Made by a program: the position numbers and the translations under genes. Below are positions 42,449 to 53,500 of a DNA stretch of 64,000 bases, piece after piece. The first letter of the stretch is position 1. The number at the start of each line of letters is the position of its first letter. Source of the stretch: Hericium rajendrae (taxonomy: Eukaryota > Basidiomycota > Agaricomycetes > Russulales > Hericiaceae); the NCBI GenBank assembly GCA_033439255.1, contig CM065881.1, positions 2,604,001 through 2,668,000 on the forward strand, read 5' to 3'. The notes beneath the pieces were generated by a model. That model saw only the letters and a list, made by a program, of their open reading frames with translations. It made no database searches and was not told the origin of the DNA.

Positions 42449-43794
42449 CTAGACCCCGGAAGTGATCCTAGACACGATTACAGCCAGAGCAATCAAAACG
42501 CCCCAGCGCCACTTCTCCCAAACCATTTGGCGCCACGATGCTGCCCATCCTCTGCTAGCCTCACCGACGCCGGGAGTGGCAGCAACCCCGCTCGACTTCG
42601 TGATTTTCCGAGGACGGCAGCAGCAACATTCCTCGCAGTCGCGGCGGCAACAGTCGCTACGGACGCCGACGGTTGTGATGTCCGCACAGGCGCTGATGTA
42701 GGAACAGGCGCTGGCGATGATGCAGCAGTTCAGGCTTTCCTCTATCCTTTTCAGCCATATTTGGTGGATCGCGGGGATGCGGAGTACAATACTGTTATCA
42801 GAGAAACACCAAAACCCAGGAGTTAGCATCGCTCCAAAGAACTTTAAACGAATGATGTGGATGATGGCAAGGATGATGTGGATGTCCGAGACGACGTCTC
42901 ATAATGAACTGCGGCCGGGGAGTATTGGACAAGAAGTTTGGAACTCACCTCCGGGAAAGCTTCTTTAAACCGTCGGGACTCGAGATTCCAAGCATGACTT
43001 CGGAGAGCATACGCGCGTTTGTCGGCGTCGGACGTCGTCACTGAACCCGTTGTCATTTCGTCGGACATCATGAAGGAAACTAAACCGGTCAATCTAGATG
43101 AATATGATAGGTATGTTAGGACCGATGAAGCGAAAAGCAAAAGAATAGCAGGGTGAAACAGTGGTGCTGCCAAGCATCGGCGAAGTGAACACGTACATGG
43201 TGGCAACGCTCCAAGCTGGGTTCCACTGCGTTTACAATAAGCACGTGAGCAGAGCCTGTAAGATCACGAAAACGTACAGTCCCCGGATGGAAATCGGACA
43301 TTGAGAAGCAAATCTTCTTGTCAGGCTGGAATCGACCAGAGGGTGTGTACATCTGTGGAAACAGAGATAAGCAACAAGGGTCAGCCGCTTCGGGAACAGG
43401 GCCATACCTTGATACCTGGGGGTCTAAAGGGATACTCTGATGGAAATAGTAGTACGCCGTGGTATTCGCCACCAGCAAATGGCGAGTCTGGCGGGCCCCG
43501 CTGCGGAAACGGAAAGTGAGCGAGGTCAGGGCAAGATGGACAGATAACAGTGGAGTGGTCGCACAATGATATAGTTCCCTATAGCGCAATGAATACCAGG
43601 AGATAACATACATATACCAGACAAGCACTCACATATCAGGATGTCCTTCTCGTCAGGAGTTGCCCAGACGAACGGAGGAGGTTCCTTCTGCATGGCAACA
43701 TATTCTTTAGAGAGCTAAATATCTCGATATAAGCATCCCCGTAGCCGCCTTCAGAGATCGCACTTACGCGTTTGAATGCAGCCTTGGTAGCCAT
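42449..43794 (-). CDS. UBC6: UBC6, tail-anchored ubiquitin-conjugating enzyme
   Basis: Exons: complement(join(42449..42595, 42661..42791, 42949..43093, 43197..43225, 43278..43352, 43408..43500, 43565..43578, 43633..43714, 43768..43794)). It starts MATKAAFKRLSKEYVAM. The UBC fold shows RGPPDSPFAGGEYHG and ICFSMSDFHPGTWNPAW, where the active-site Cys is the C of KICFS, typical of Ubc6 rather than of the HPN class. The C-terminus WEKWRWGVLIALAVIVSRI is a single tail anchor. Ubc6 sits on the ER membrane and works in ERAD with Doa10. One exon is only 14 nt. Exon 42661-42791 needs one extra base (near 42730, GAACTG) to join its two frames; with it the protein is 247 residues, close to the family length. 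Confidence 0.85.
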
Positions 43795-44249
43795 AGCTGT
43801 GGGGATATTAGCAGATAGACAACAAGTGCGATGGCGGGTGGGGTTATAAGGAGTGCGAAGCGTGCTGACGGTCCACGCTCAACGGCCCGCTTTGGTTCCG
43901 TAGCCAAACATGCATCAACAACCATCAAAGCAACCCTTGTTTTCCTCACAACAGCGAACACAAAAAACTCGACGACAAAGCATGCGTTGTTCTGATAATC
44001 CATGCGATGCATTCTTCTGCTTTGAACGGTTCTGTGGCCCGTTCTGGCAGTCCTTGTACCGATTAAACGTACGTGTACCTCGCCACGCAACGCAGCGGTC
44101 CTGCAGCACATGTAGGCAGGTTCTCAGATGCCTCCGGCATTGATATTGGAACAGGTCCTATAGCTACATTCGACACCCTGAGCAGAGCATTGGAACTTAA
44201 CAGAGATCATCGCGCAAGTGAGTGTGTGCCTCCGGTCGGCGGGGTGCGG
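43795..44249. other. Intergenic, CWC27 end to UBC6 start
   Basis: 455 bp between two same-strand genes; it must hold the UBC6 promoter and the CWC27 terminator. No feature was recognised. Confidence 0.4.
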
Positions 44250-46304
44250 CTACCTTCTGGAACCCCGACCACCGTCTCGACGTTTGATTGCCTGCTTTCT
44301 TGCCCGCTCCTCTTCTCGCGCCTTTGCACCTCTCTGCCGCGGGTCAATGACCTCGTAATCCCTCTCCGCTTTTTGAGCTTCCTCGTCATTGCCCTTTGGG
44401 ACCTGAAGCAAGTGAGACATGAAACCTCGGTCATAATCGACCTCCATGCCAGGCTCTTCGCCGGTTTGAGCTTGCTTTTTCCGTGCCTCCATTTCTTCTT
44501 CGTCGGGCAGTTCTGATGACTTGGAACCTTGCAGTTTGGTCCTGAAACTCGTCAATGCGGCCAAACACCGGACTCGTCTTTCTTCCGCTGTTTCTTATGC
44601 AGCCCCCTGCCTTTCGAATATTTGGAGAGTTCTTCTTCGAGATACGATTTCTTTGCCTTCTTCTTGCTGACCTCCTCGTCACTCTCATCGCCTCCGCGTC
44701 GCTTGGTAAGTTTTCGAATCTCGGCTTCCATCTTCTCAATCTCAGCTTGGCGAGTATTACTACCATGACGCCACGTTAGACGGGTTCCAGCTACTATACG
44801 ATGAACATTACACACCTGCTCGCCGCTTGTTCTTTGGCATGCTTTTCACGAATGCGGGCAAGATCTGATTCTTTGCTTGCTGATAGCTTGTCCTGCTGCT
44901 CGAACCAAGTGTTAGACGCGCAAAGCCATACAACGTGGCCGATGCCAACTCACTTTCGCTTGTTTTTCAATTGACCGGTCATCAGCCTTCGAAGGTTTGG
45001 AGGTAAATGATGGCGAAGTAAAGTCTGGGATAGCCATTGGTTGTGATACATCCTCGGCCACTAAATAATTGTGAGTCGACACAGTAGCTCGTATAACGAA
45101 ATGATCACCTACAATCGGGGCGAACAATATTTTTCTTCTTGAATGCTGACGGACCTGGCTCACCCTCTAAATCCTCTTCAGCACCGAAGCTCAGCAGTTT
45201 CGTGTCTCTGTACGTCGCGTCAGCTTTCAAGTCATCTATGGGCAGGAATCGTTATACTTCTTGGCGCCTTTTCGGCGCTCACGGTCTTCGCGTTCGCGCT
45301 TGGCCTGTTCGCGGGCGCGTTGCTGCACACGTTTCTCCTCAGCGGTGATGCGAGGAACGATATCGTCGAACGGGTTCTCCAGAATTTTGATGCTTCGTAT
45401 CTTCGGCGGGCTGAAAAGAGGTGAATTCACGAGTAAACAGGATCAACTGAGATTGTGCCTACTAGACAGGCCGTTGATTATCATCAATCTCTGGAGTAAA
45501 ACATGAGGTCGCACATAACGCCATAACCAAACAACTTTACCCATTTCACCGATCTTCATGACATCTGGAAGGCCACTGCTCGTATCTAGCGTTTCTATTT
45601 CAGGAGTGGATCAACGCACTATAGATGGTATCCCCGACAACCCGTCCAAACAGCGTGTGCTTCCCATGTAGCTCATCCGCTCTATCTGCAGCCTCAACAG
45701 TCAATCAATGGTTGGGACAAGAGCACCCAAAGCGTAAGCACCTAGCGTGATGAAGAACTGCGAATCATTTGAGTCTTTTGTTCCCTTGTTAGCCATTGCC
45801 ACAAGGCCACGGTGGGCAAAGCGGAGTCGCGGGTGTATCTCATCCTCGAACGGTTCTGTAGATCGTAGCTTCACTCAGATGAAGAAGGGCAGCAGCCATC
45901 ACATGCCAAAGACGGACCTCCATAGAAAGATTCGCCGCCGCCGCCAGTACCCGTCCTATCTCCAGTCTGCACAAGGAAGTCTGGGACAATCCTAGAACAA
46001 GGGAAGTGTAAGGGCGATCTCAGCGCGCGACGTGATTGCTGCGCACCGGTGGAAAATCACTCCGTCATAGTAGCCTGATGCCAACATTATGCATTGAGCG
46101 TATATACACATGGCCATGCGGTGGACGCACCTTCCATTGCCAGAGCCAGAAAGTTCCGGACTGCCTTTGGGGCTTCCTTGTGTCACCGGGCGTTCAGTCC
46201 TCATCTGGTGATGTGAAAGAAGAACCGACCTTGGACCATAGCTCAATTTCTATGTCTCCGGCAGTCGTGTCGATGACGACGCGGCCTTTGGTGGGAAGAG
46301 CCAT
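44250..46304 (-). CDS. CWC27: CWC27-like spliceosomal cyclophilin
   Basis: Thirteen exons: complement(join(44250..44759, 44816..44898, 44954..45060, 45113..45207, 45258..45410, 45463..45490, 45541..45564, 45620..45685, 45742..45855, 45918..45991, 46047..46074, 46131..46176, 46230..46304)). The cyclophilin domain opens MALPTKGRVVIDTTAGDIEI and contains FHRIVPDFLVQTGDRTGTGG, NDSQFFITLDRADELHGKH and TLFGRVVGDTIY. A charged coiled-coil tail follows, with KLLSFGAEEDLEG and YDRGFMSHLL near the end. CWC27 family proteins sit in the activated spliceosome with CWC22. The active-site Trp/Glu position reads ADELHGKH, as in CWC27. The last exon needs one extra T (near 44566, GTTTGG) to stay in frame; the product is then 467 residues, the family size. 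The start may be a few residues short of the family N-terminus. Confidence 0.87.
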
Positions 46305-46686
46305 TGCTGTCGAAGTCCTGGTCCAGTGCTTGGCGCATTCGCAGCAACGGTCAGCGCGTTGTTTGGCAACAGCATCTAATCCTAACAAAGCCACGTGGTT
46401 TACCACTACGCTTTGCAAACCGATATATTTCAAATTCATTTTCGAAGCTGTTACTCACTGTACCGTGGGCTTTGTCAGACTTCGTGGTAGCCGAAAAGAG
46501 AATGATGGCCGAAAAGAAATGATAATTGACCGTGAACAGTAGTAAAGCATCAATGAATGCAGCCCAGTTCATATGTTCACCCGAAACGCAGCAGAATAAT
46601 ATACAGAAGCATACAAAGCGCCGAGTGACCAGAAAGACACAACGACAATGACCCGTTATAGCAATAATGATACTTTTCATTGTAAG
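46305..46686. other. Intergenic upstream of CWC27
   Basis: 382 bp between same-strand genes. A very short first exon of CWC27 could lie here, because homologs usually have about eight more N-terminal residues, but none could be placed. Nothing else was seen. Confidence 0.4.
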
Positions 46687-49105
46687 CTAAGGAACATTCC
46701 AGACGATCATTTGATGTGCAACAGCGATGAGAGGCCAGAGCGCATCTGTCGATCTTTAGGAACATGGTTCCGGTTAGTACACGTACAAGTAGAAGTTCGG
46801 AACAAAAGACGCACTCATCTTCCGGATCGTGAGTTTTGTGCCTCAGGACGAAGCTAAGCGTGAATGGCATCGCAGGTTCGGAACTATGCAGGGTACCTTG
46901 CGCCACGCACAGGATGCCGATGTGATTCGCAAGGGGCGCTACATCGTATTGAAGATCAATGGGGCCTTCAGGGCAAAACTTCATGTCGCTTAAAGACAAC
47001 AACGCCGCAACGACGTCCAGACGGCCGTGCTGCATGCGCTGATCTGGTAGCAGCCTGAGATGAATGGTTCAAAGGCGCTGGAAGACTCCATCGCACTTAC
47101 CCGTGCTGTCCGCCCTTTTATGGACGTGTTGCAAGCGACATGAGAAGGTCGCATTCCGCGAAAAGGCGCTAGCTAGGCTTGAACGGTCGCTATCAAACGC
47201 TTCAATGTACCTGCGTTCAAGAGCATCAGGAAAGGTGAGTAAGACTATTGCGTTCATGACTCACTGTTGCATGTATTCAAGTGCGGCAGCGGACAGTTCG
47301 TCAGCCTCATCCTCCGTGGGGTAGTCTTCTGCGGTGGCTTGGTCATTGCTAGGGGGCTCAGATATCGTGGAAACCTTGGTCGCAGGAGAACGCCGAGGCA
47401 CCGCATCCTTATCAGCAACTGCTTCATGTGCGGATCCTTTGGGAGCATGTGCTGTAACGTCATTCCCATTCAGATCGCTGCGAGGCCTCGCAGGTTCATC
47501 TCGATTTACTGAGGACGGCGACGTTGGACTAGAAGTATACGAGGCTCTGATGCTGCTCGACGCCTCCAAGACGGCATCTGACTGAACATTGGAAAGACGT
47601 CGACGTTTCATGCGTTCATTCAACATTGACACGGCACGAATAGGGATCGAGTGAGGTTACTCTCAGGAGAATGTGATGCGGATGACTTCTGCGAGGACCG
47701 GGGAAGCATCTGAACCTCAGTTGGAGCAAGTGAAGGCGTGGTATGATTGGATGCAGATGCAGGACTAGGTGTCCTTGCGATTCCGATTAGTCCTCCCGAA
47801 TGCAGACTGCTGACAGGATCAGCCCTTTGTCCCGGGACGGTCCGCTGAAGGCTAGCATGATGAGATGAGTTCGCAGAACCTGCCTCCTCGCCGTCCAAAC
47901 GATCCAAAGAAGTCAGTGGGCTAGATTTTGCAGCCGGGACTGACGGGCTAATTTCAACAGTGGATGGTGCCTCGTCAATACAGATGGGTTCAACGAGCGA
48001 GGTTCCAAGACCAGCTGAGGGAGACTGAGATGTGGGACGTAATTTGCGTTTCTTCGAAGGATGCTCTTCCGATGCAACACGATTATGACCGTGGACGCGT
48101 TGGATGACCGCGCCAAGATTGTGAGGATCAGGCTTGAGTGTGTCTGACATGACGGGATGCGTGCTCTCCCTAATGTATGCCAAGGAAGTCAGTTATCTGG
48201 TGATACGGAGAAACATTGTGGGCAGCGCATACCAATCTATAACCATGCCGTCCTCTCTTAAAAACAGACGATGACGATTAACATACCAGACAGATAACTA
48301 CGCAAGATTCAAGCAACTCACCTTATAAACTGACGTACTACCTTCAGACCAAGGTCTCTGAGCTTGTCGGCCTCTCTCTTTGCCCAAGCTTCTCTGCATG
48401 CTTTGCTTCCAGGACGCGACTTCTGGCAATCGGATGGCACAGGCGAGTAGAGGCGCGATCCCGAAGTTACAGGCCTCGGTTGGCTTGCGAGGTCCGGGGA
48501 TGGACTGCGCTCATCCTTAACAAGATGGCCCGAAGTCGAGGTTCGTGGGACCATTGCTGTCTTCGTGTCTGATTTTTCTACAGAGACTCCTGCACCAGCC
48601 ATATCATTTAAATGAGGAGATTGAGGTGGACCGGCAAATAGGAGATGGGACGAAGCAAGCCGAAGATAAAGATTGGGTTGATGTCGAGGGTGGTGCGCCT
48701 GGGGATAGTGGTTGCTCACTACCAGCACTGACTGTTGTTGCCAACATGAGACCAGACATGTCATTTAAGAAACACGGAGATTAAAAACGCACTCTGGCTA
48801 GATCGCGTGGGGAACGACCCGGAGGGTCGGGCAGGTAAGACATATCTCGACCCCGAAGACGCTCTGGCAGACTCATGCCGTCCGTTTGCGTGCTGTGACA
48901 TATATCCTCCCCTTCCTCCAGAGCCCCTACTTCCCCTTTGGCCATATGAATTGACTCTCCGTGGTGGTACAGTTGTCTGCACCGCAGGCGGCCTCTGGAT
49001 TCTCTTGTCAATTGCTTCGTTCGGCTGAGCATCTTCGGCCGGCGCAGGGGCATGCTGCACTTTGCTGTTGCCGTTCCGATGAAAAGAGCGCCATACGTTG
49101 AACAT
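46687..49105 (-). CDS. Protein with disordered N-part and C-terminal NTF2-like domain
   Basis: The 3' exons are clear: 46687..46753 (LWPLIAVAHQMIVWNVP-stop) joined to an exon from 46815 that carries LDVVAALLSLSDMKFCPEG, LQYDVAPLANHIGIL and PFTLSFVLRHK. Upstream are YMQQYIEAFDSDRSSLASA and FSRNATFSCRL. Together these give an NTF2 fold of about 150 residues. N-terminal to it lie long Ser/Pro-rich disordered segments (47300-48180), a helix ACREAWAKREADKLRDLG (48330-48400) and an RGG-type stretch (48830-49000). The 5' end and two junctions (near 47090 and 48720) are not secure; the start could be at 49105 or nearer 48604. NTF2 domains bind nucleoporins, mRNA-export factors or other partners; the role here is unknown. 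Confidence 0.65.
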
Positions 49106-50478
49106 AAGCCACGGCGAGGTGCTGGTGAAACGAAGAGCGGCGATGTCGACGAATGACCATCACGGTGACCTCAAGATCCAAGCAGATTCAAGCGCCAGAC
49201 GGTCGGGTGCCGCGTAAGGTTTGTGATCATATAAGTTGACTGTCGAAGAGTCGGAAGACATCCGCGACGACTTGCTCTACACCGTCGAGACGGTGCTACA
49301 TCGGTGGCCATCTCTCGAGCAGCTTGACTACCTCAGATCCCGCAGTCCAGCATCGTACGTATAACTCGCGTTTTCCAGAAAGTGGTGAGCAAATACAATT
49401 TATTACGTATCCTCGCCTTCGTCGGTCCGAGGATATACTTCAGTACTGAGTATACCTGTCCTTTTGCCGTGTTCTAGAACACCGCATCCAGCTGACTTCT
49501 GCTCGATTATTGGCTTTTCGAGATGATCATTGCTCATCCATGAAGAACAGGACAGTCCGAAGCGGCTGTGCCCGCATGATCCTCATTGGCTCAAGCCAAG
49601 TTCAGTCACCGGAAGAGCCTTTCATAGGTAATTTGGCTATGCTGTCTACTACAGGACTCGGGAAAACATGAGTTTCACAGTTTATTTTCAGTTTTAGAAT
49701 AAGAAGGCCGAACATCGTTTTTCGCCACGTACATACCACATCGTGGTGAACAAAGGCAGCGAAACGAGTTCTTATGGACTCAGCGCTCAGCGTCCAGAGG
49801 TAAGTAAGCTTCGAAAAACTCAATACGTACTCATTTGTAAATTTCTCCGCTCCTCTCGTCAGCTTTTATATCTTTATGGATAAGCACCCGTGGCACCTGC
49901 GCCGGGGCCTCAGTCCTCCTTGAATTTCGGCATGTTATATCCTCCGTGAGTAAATGACAGCGAAGCCGAGTATCGGATGAGGGTTTTCCATGGATATCCT
50001 GACCGCATGAGGGCGAAGAAGAGTCAACTGGTAGTCCCTTCTGAGCGCTGAGCGCCCAGGTCCCATATGCATGTGAAACGTTCGTGAGCCGTAATTATTT
50101 TCTTCTCGAATGCGCAGAGGATATCTCTGTCCTTGTGCAACGTAACAGCTTACCTCAAGTCTTCGCATATCGGGGCCCTCAGACCACTTCTCGTGGGTTA
50201 TCATTCTGGTGCCCGATATATTGAACCCGATGACCTAGTCAGGCTTATTTCTCCTACTCCACTTGAGCTTCCCACCGCTTCCCATTGTACTTCCAAAGTT
50301 CTAGGCCCGAATAGATAACATAATAGTATACTTAGTCTACAAATCCATAGATACAAGATGCGTTGTACAGTAGCGTGGACGGTCTGTGTAGGGGTGGCAG
50401 AATAAACAAAATAGTATATGAAATAGATGTGTACTTTTCCTCCGCCCGTGCCCGCCGGACGAACAGCACGACTGGCCG
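49106..50478. other. Gene-less stretch between NTF2-fold gene and BUD6 fragment
   Basis: 1.37 kb, AT-richer than average, with no frame over about 90 codons and no recognisable motif. In a normal BUD6 gene the long remainder of the coding region would be expected here; it is absent. Confidence 0.55.
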
Positions 50479-51045
50479 TTATCCCAATATCAAAGGAAGA
50501 TTCATGGCGAAGTTTGACGTCCTCCTACGGCCTCTCCAGTACGCTGACTGCTTTCCCCGCAATCCTTGAAGCAAGTTGTATATGATCTGCCGCACCTGGG
50601 GCATGTAAGTTTCGAAGACTTGTGGAGATGGCTCTTCGCTGAGGCAGTTTTCAAGGACAGTCCGCAATTCCTGCGGTATTGAATAGAGATCGCTACAAGG
50701 GGATGTGTATCGGGTGCATAGAAACGGATGAGGATGTTTCGCACCTGAGGTCAATGTTATAGTGCTGGAACGCGGTCACGGTCGCGTTGAATTCAGTGCC
50801 GACGCGAACATACACGTCGCTGACCTGTCCCTCGTCCACTTGGTGCGTGCTCCAGAGCCGCAGCATCTCTTGAAGCTGTTTAGTCACGTCCAAAAGAGTA
50901 GCAACGGCTCGGGGAACGTCGGCGGGCTGCATCGCTCGAGTGTCAGCGACAAACCAACAACGGACAAGTAGATACGCACCTGGATGTTGGATTGCATCTT
51001 TCCGTTCACGTGTGAAGTGTGCCCGTAACCTCTGGCAGCTTGCAT
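50479..51045 (-). CDS. BUD6/AIP3 N-terminal domain only, probably truncated
   Basis: Three exons: complement(join(50479..50692, 50745..50926, 50980..51045)), 153 residues. After MQAARGYGHTSHVNG the protein reads PADVPRAVATLLDVTKQLQ, EGQVSDVYVRVGTEFNAT, LRTVLENCLSEEPSPQV and RQIIYNLLQGLRGKQ, which I recognise as the N-terminal domain of fungal Bud6/Aip3. It then runs into about 15 unrelated residues (AYWRGRRRTS and onward) and stops. Bud6 proteins are usually several hundred to over 1000 residues, with a C-terminal actin- and formin-binding part. None of that is found downstream. It is either a broken gene or a short single-domain paralog. Confidence 0.6.
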
Positions 51046-52036
51046 GGTATGGCGGCCAAAAACAGATGTCAACAGTGACCGGTCGGGCTTCTACTAGGAA
51101 TGCGCAGGAAGCGGGGCAGAACGGATTTAGCTTACGATAGTCGTGTCCCGGTGCTGCTATCGGTTAAATAGCAAGGGCCTGCGCAGCCCTTGCATAGCGT
51201 GTATATCCTGTCCCATGGCCACCAGTGGTACTGTACATACGTGAAACACTTGCGCGCATCTCGCCGCGCGATACATGTGTACGCGACTGCACTGCACTAC
51301 ACCTAAGTTATCAGATCCAACGGTCGCGGTCAATGTTGTGGCGGTTACAGACCCTGATCACGAATCGGATACGCTTCCGGAGCCACAGATGATCGGATGA
51401 ATGCGCAAAGGACAGGACACGGTGTGCACCGGCGGGCTAGTGTTCGTTCACACATGCTGTCAGGATGTGGCGATGAAGTTCAAGTGAAGCAGTGTACGGG
51501 TAACCTGGACATCTCGGATAAAACGGAGAACTGCACCGTACGAGCGTGCTTCATATAACACCTCGACCGACTTATGTGGTTCCGAAGGCATGGCCAGCGC
51601 CAATTTAAAGCGACATAGTTAAGTTCATCAATGCCGACATAGCTGTGTCGATGTCATATCAGGAAGTGCCATCTTGACGAATATCATCTCTTTGATTTTA
51701 CGGATGGAGATTGGTATCAATGTTTCAACAGCAGCCTTGTTGGAACGATGCCGAGATGTCGCTCCCAGACTCAAAAGACCAAATACGATGTCTCCACAAC
51801 CGTTGTGCAATTCACCAGGACTTGGCACGAGGATTGGTCGCATTCGATGAGTAGACGTTGCAATCAAGTGGTCCCTTATGAGGTGGCTAGCAAGGTTGAT
51901 TCGTGTGCTTTTTCCCGTTCACTGTTAAGATCTCAGCTTCCTGTTCGTGTTCTGTGCTGTCTAGATCGCGCATCTTAATACCCAGAGTAGAATCAAAGTG
52001 TCAACAATGTAAGCGTGGTATATCATCGCATCAAAA
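51046..52036. other. Intergenic, about 1 kb, no gene supported
   Basis: It lies upstream of the BUD6-domain gene. A minus-strand frame at 51628-51867 (79 residues) has no recognisable motif. It is mostly low-information sequence. Confidence 0.4.
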
Positions 52037-52918
52037 TCATCCCAGTTGCATAGCAGAGGGCCGTCTCGGATCTCGAACTTCGACGTCCTTTACTCTCTTG
52101 GAGATATCGCTCTTGAAGTCAGTCTATTCAAAGAGACAACAAGCCATCAGCGGTTTGAACAAAATAACGTCCATGAAGTGCTTACATTCGAATTGTACAC
52201 GTCAAGCAAAGGTTGTACTTGTCTCCAGACCCATCCGAACTCCTGTAACATCTTTTCCTGTTGTGTACGATCCGAGGAGAGGAACCTGGCGATACGCAGC
52301 TGGACGTCCCTGTTTCGGATGCCGTCGTACTCGGCCAAAGATTTGGGAAACTGAGCATCGCGGCGCCGGCGCTCGTTCTCATCTTGATCGTCCAGCGCTT
52401 TGCGTCGTTGCAACAGAGGTTCCAACACCTTGCATTGCATGATATGGATCTGATTCATGTCGTTGTCGAACCGATTGTACATCTCCTCGCGCGACATTCC
52501 CTTACAGCACATGAGTATTAGTCACAGCCCTGAAGGCCAATGCAGCTCACCTGGAAACTTTGTCGAAGACGAAAGGATGCCTGGCTCGTGTCGTGTTGTG
52601 ATTCATCACATTGTAGCCATCTATCCATGGCATCATCGACAAATAGCTCTGCATGATGCTGGTGCAACTTCTCCAGGGAATCAGTGAACTGGTTCTGTAA
52701 CTGATTAATACGCTGCTTGACGCCGGACGGCGTGTCTGGGACTTGCTGATTCGCCTTCATCTCCGAAAGACTGTTCGATATGTATGGGCGTCGTCGGCCT
52801 GTGATCTTGAAAAATTTACTCACCTGGGAAAGTAGGAACCAGTATCCCGCAAGACAAACTGCGCTAGGTCATAAGCTTCCATAGCCTCCCACTGCTCGCG
52901 CGTCGTAGATTTTGTCAT
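52037..52918 (-). CDS. Coiled-coil protein of unknown function, 238 residues
   Basis: Four exons: complement(join(52037..52123, 52186..52500, 52551..52770, 52824..52918)), with all three introns (53, 50 and 62 nt) canonical and in consistent phase. The sequence is almost entirely helical and charged: VKQRINQLQNQFTDSLEKL, MYNRFDNDMNQIHIMQCKV, RKALDDQDENERRRRD and KMLQEFGWVWRQVQPLLD. It ends at SAMQLG-stop. No signal peptide or membrane segment is present. I do not recognise the family. The composition suits a structural subunit of a complex, for example at the kinetochore or cytoskeleton, but that is a guess. Confidence 0.75.
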
Positions 52919-53070
52919 CTTGATCGGTTGCTCTGTTTGATATGATACGGAGTTGGCCACAGCACTGTGAGACGAGATGTTGCCGGAACCTCGTTGTTAT
53001 TGGGCTTGCTCCGAAGACTTTTCAGACTTGGAACAAACGGCCTTCTTAGTAGACACAAAAGGTATAGAGC

Positions 53071-53329
53071 CTAACAGACTGGGTTGGGACTAACTCTCGG
53101 CATAGAAGCCTGTAAAACAGGCAAACGACTAACCTACACAAGAGTAAAATTTTTCTGCCTGCGAAGCATGGATGAGAGAACAAAGACCGACCTTCACGTT
53201 CGTAGGCTCTGCATGCAGATGGTGGTTGAGAATGTAAGTAGCGTCGGCCGCCGTCGGCAGTGACACCGGGAGCCTTTTTGGGAAAACTACGCGCAGATCA
53301 AAGCCCTCGAGGTCGCGAGCACGCCCCAT
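53071..53329 (-). CDS. Possible tiny protein, 66 residues
   Basis: complement(join(53071..53133, 53192..53329)). It starts MGRARDLEGFDLRVVFPKRL and ends MPRVSPNPVC-stop, with a 58-nt GT-AG intron (53134-53191) in phase 0. It sits head to head with the VPS9-domain gene, 171 bp away, and 152 bp upstream of the coiled-coil gene. There is no domain match. The intact splice and composition support it, but the size makes it uncertain; it could also be the first exons of a longer transcript. Confidence 0.35.
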
Positions 53330-53500
53330 CACTCATCTCTCATTTGGACCACATGTGCAGCAGCTCCCATTGTCTCAATCCACAATATTGACCATCGTAC
53401 ACTGACGAAGTGGTAACTATTAGACACCGTCGACTCCTTGTCTTGATTGCCGCTGTAGAAGACGGCTCAAACAGGGTTACGAATAGACCACCAGACCCTA

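Noticed and set aside
44545-44572. A 27-nt intron to reconcile the two frames of the last CWC27 exon
   Set aside because: Too short to be spliced, and a single missing T explains the frame change and the conserved text better.
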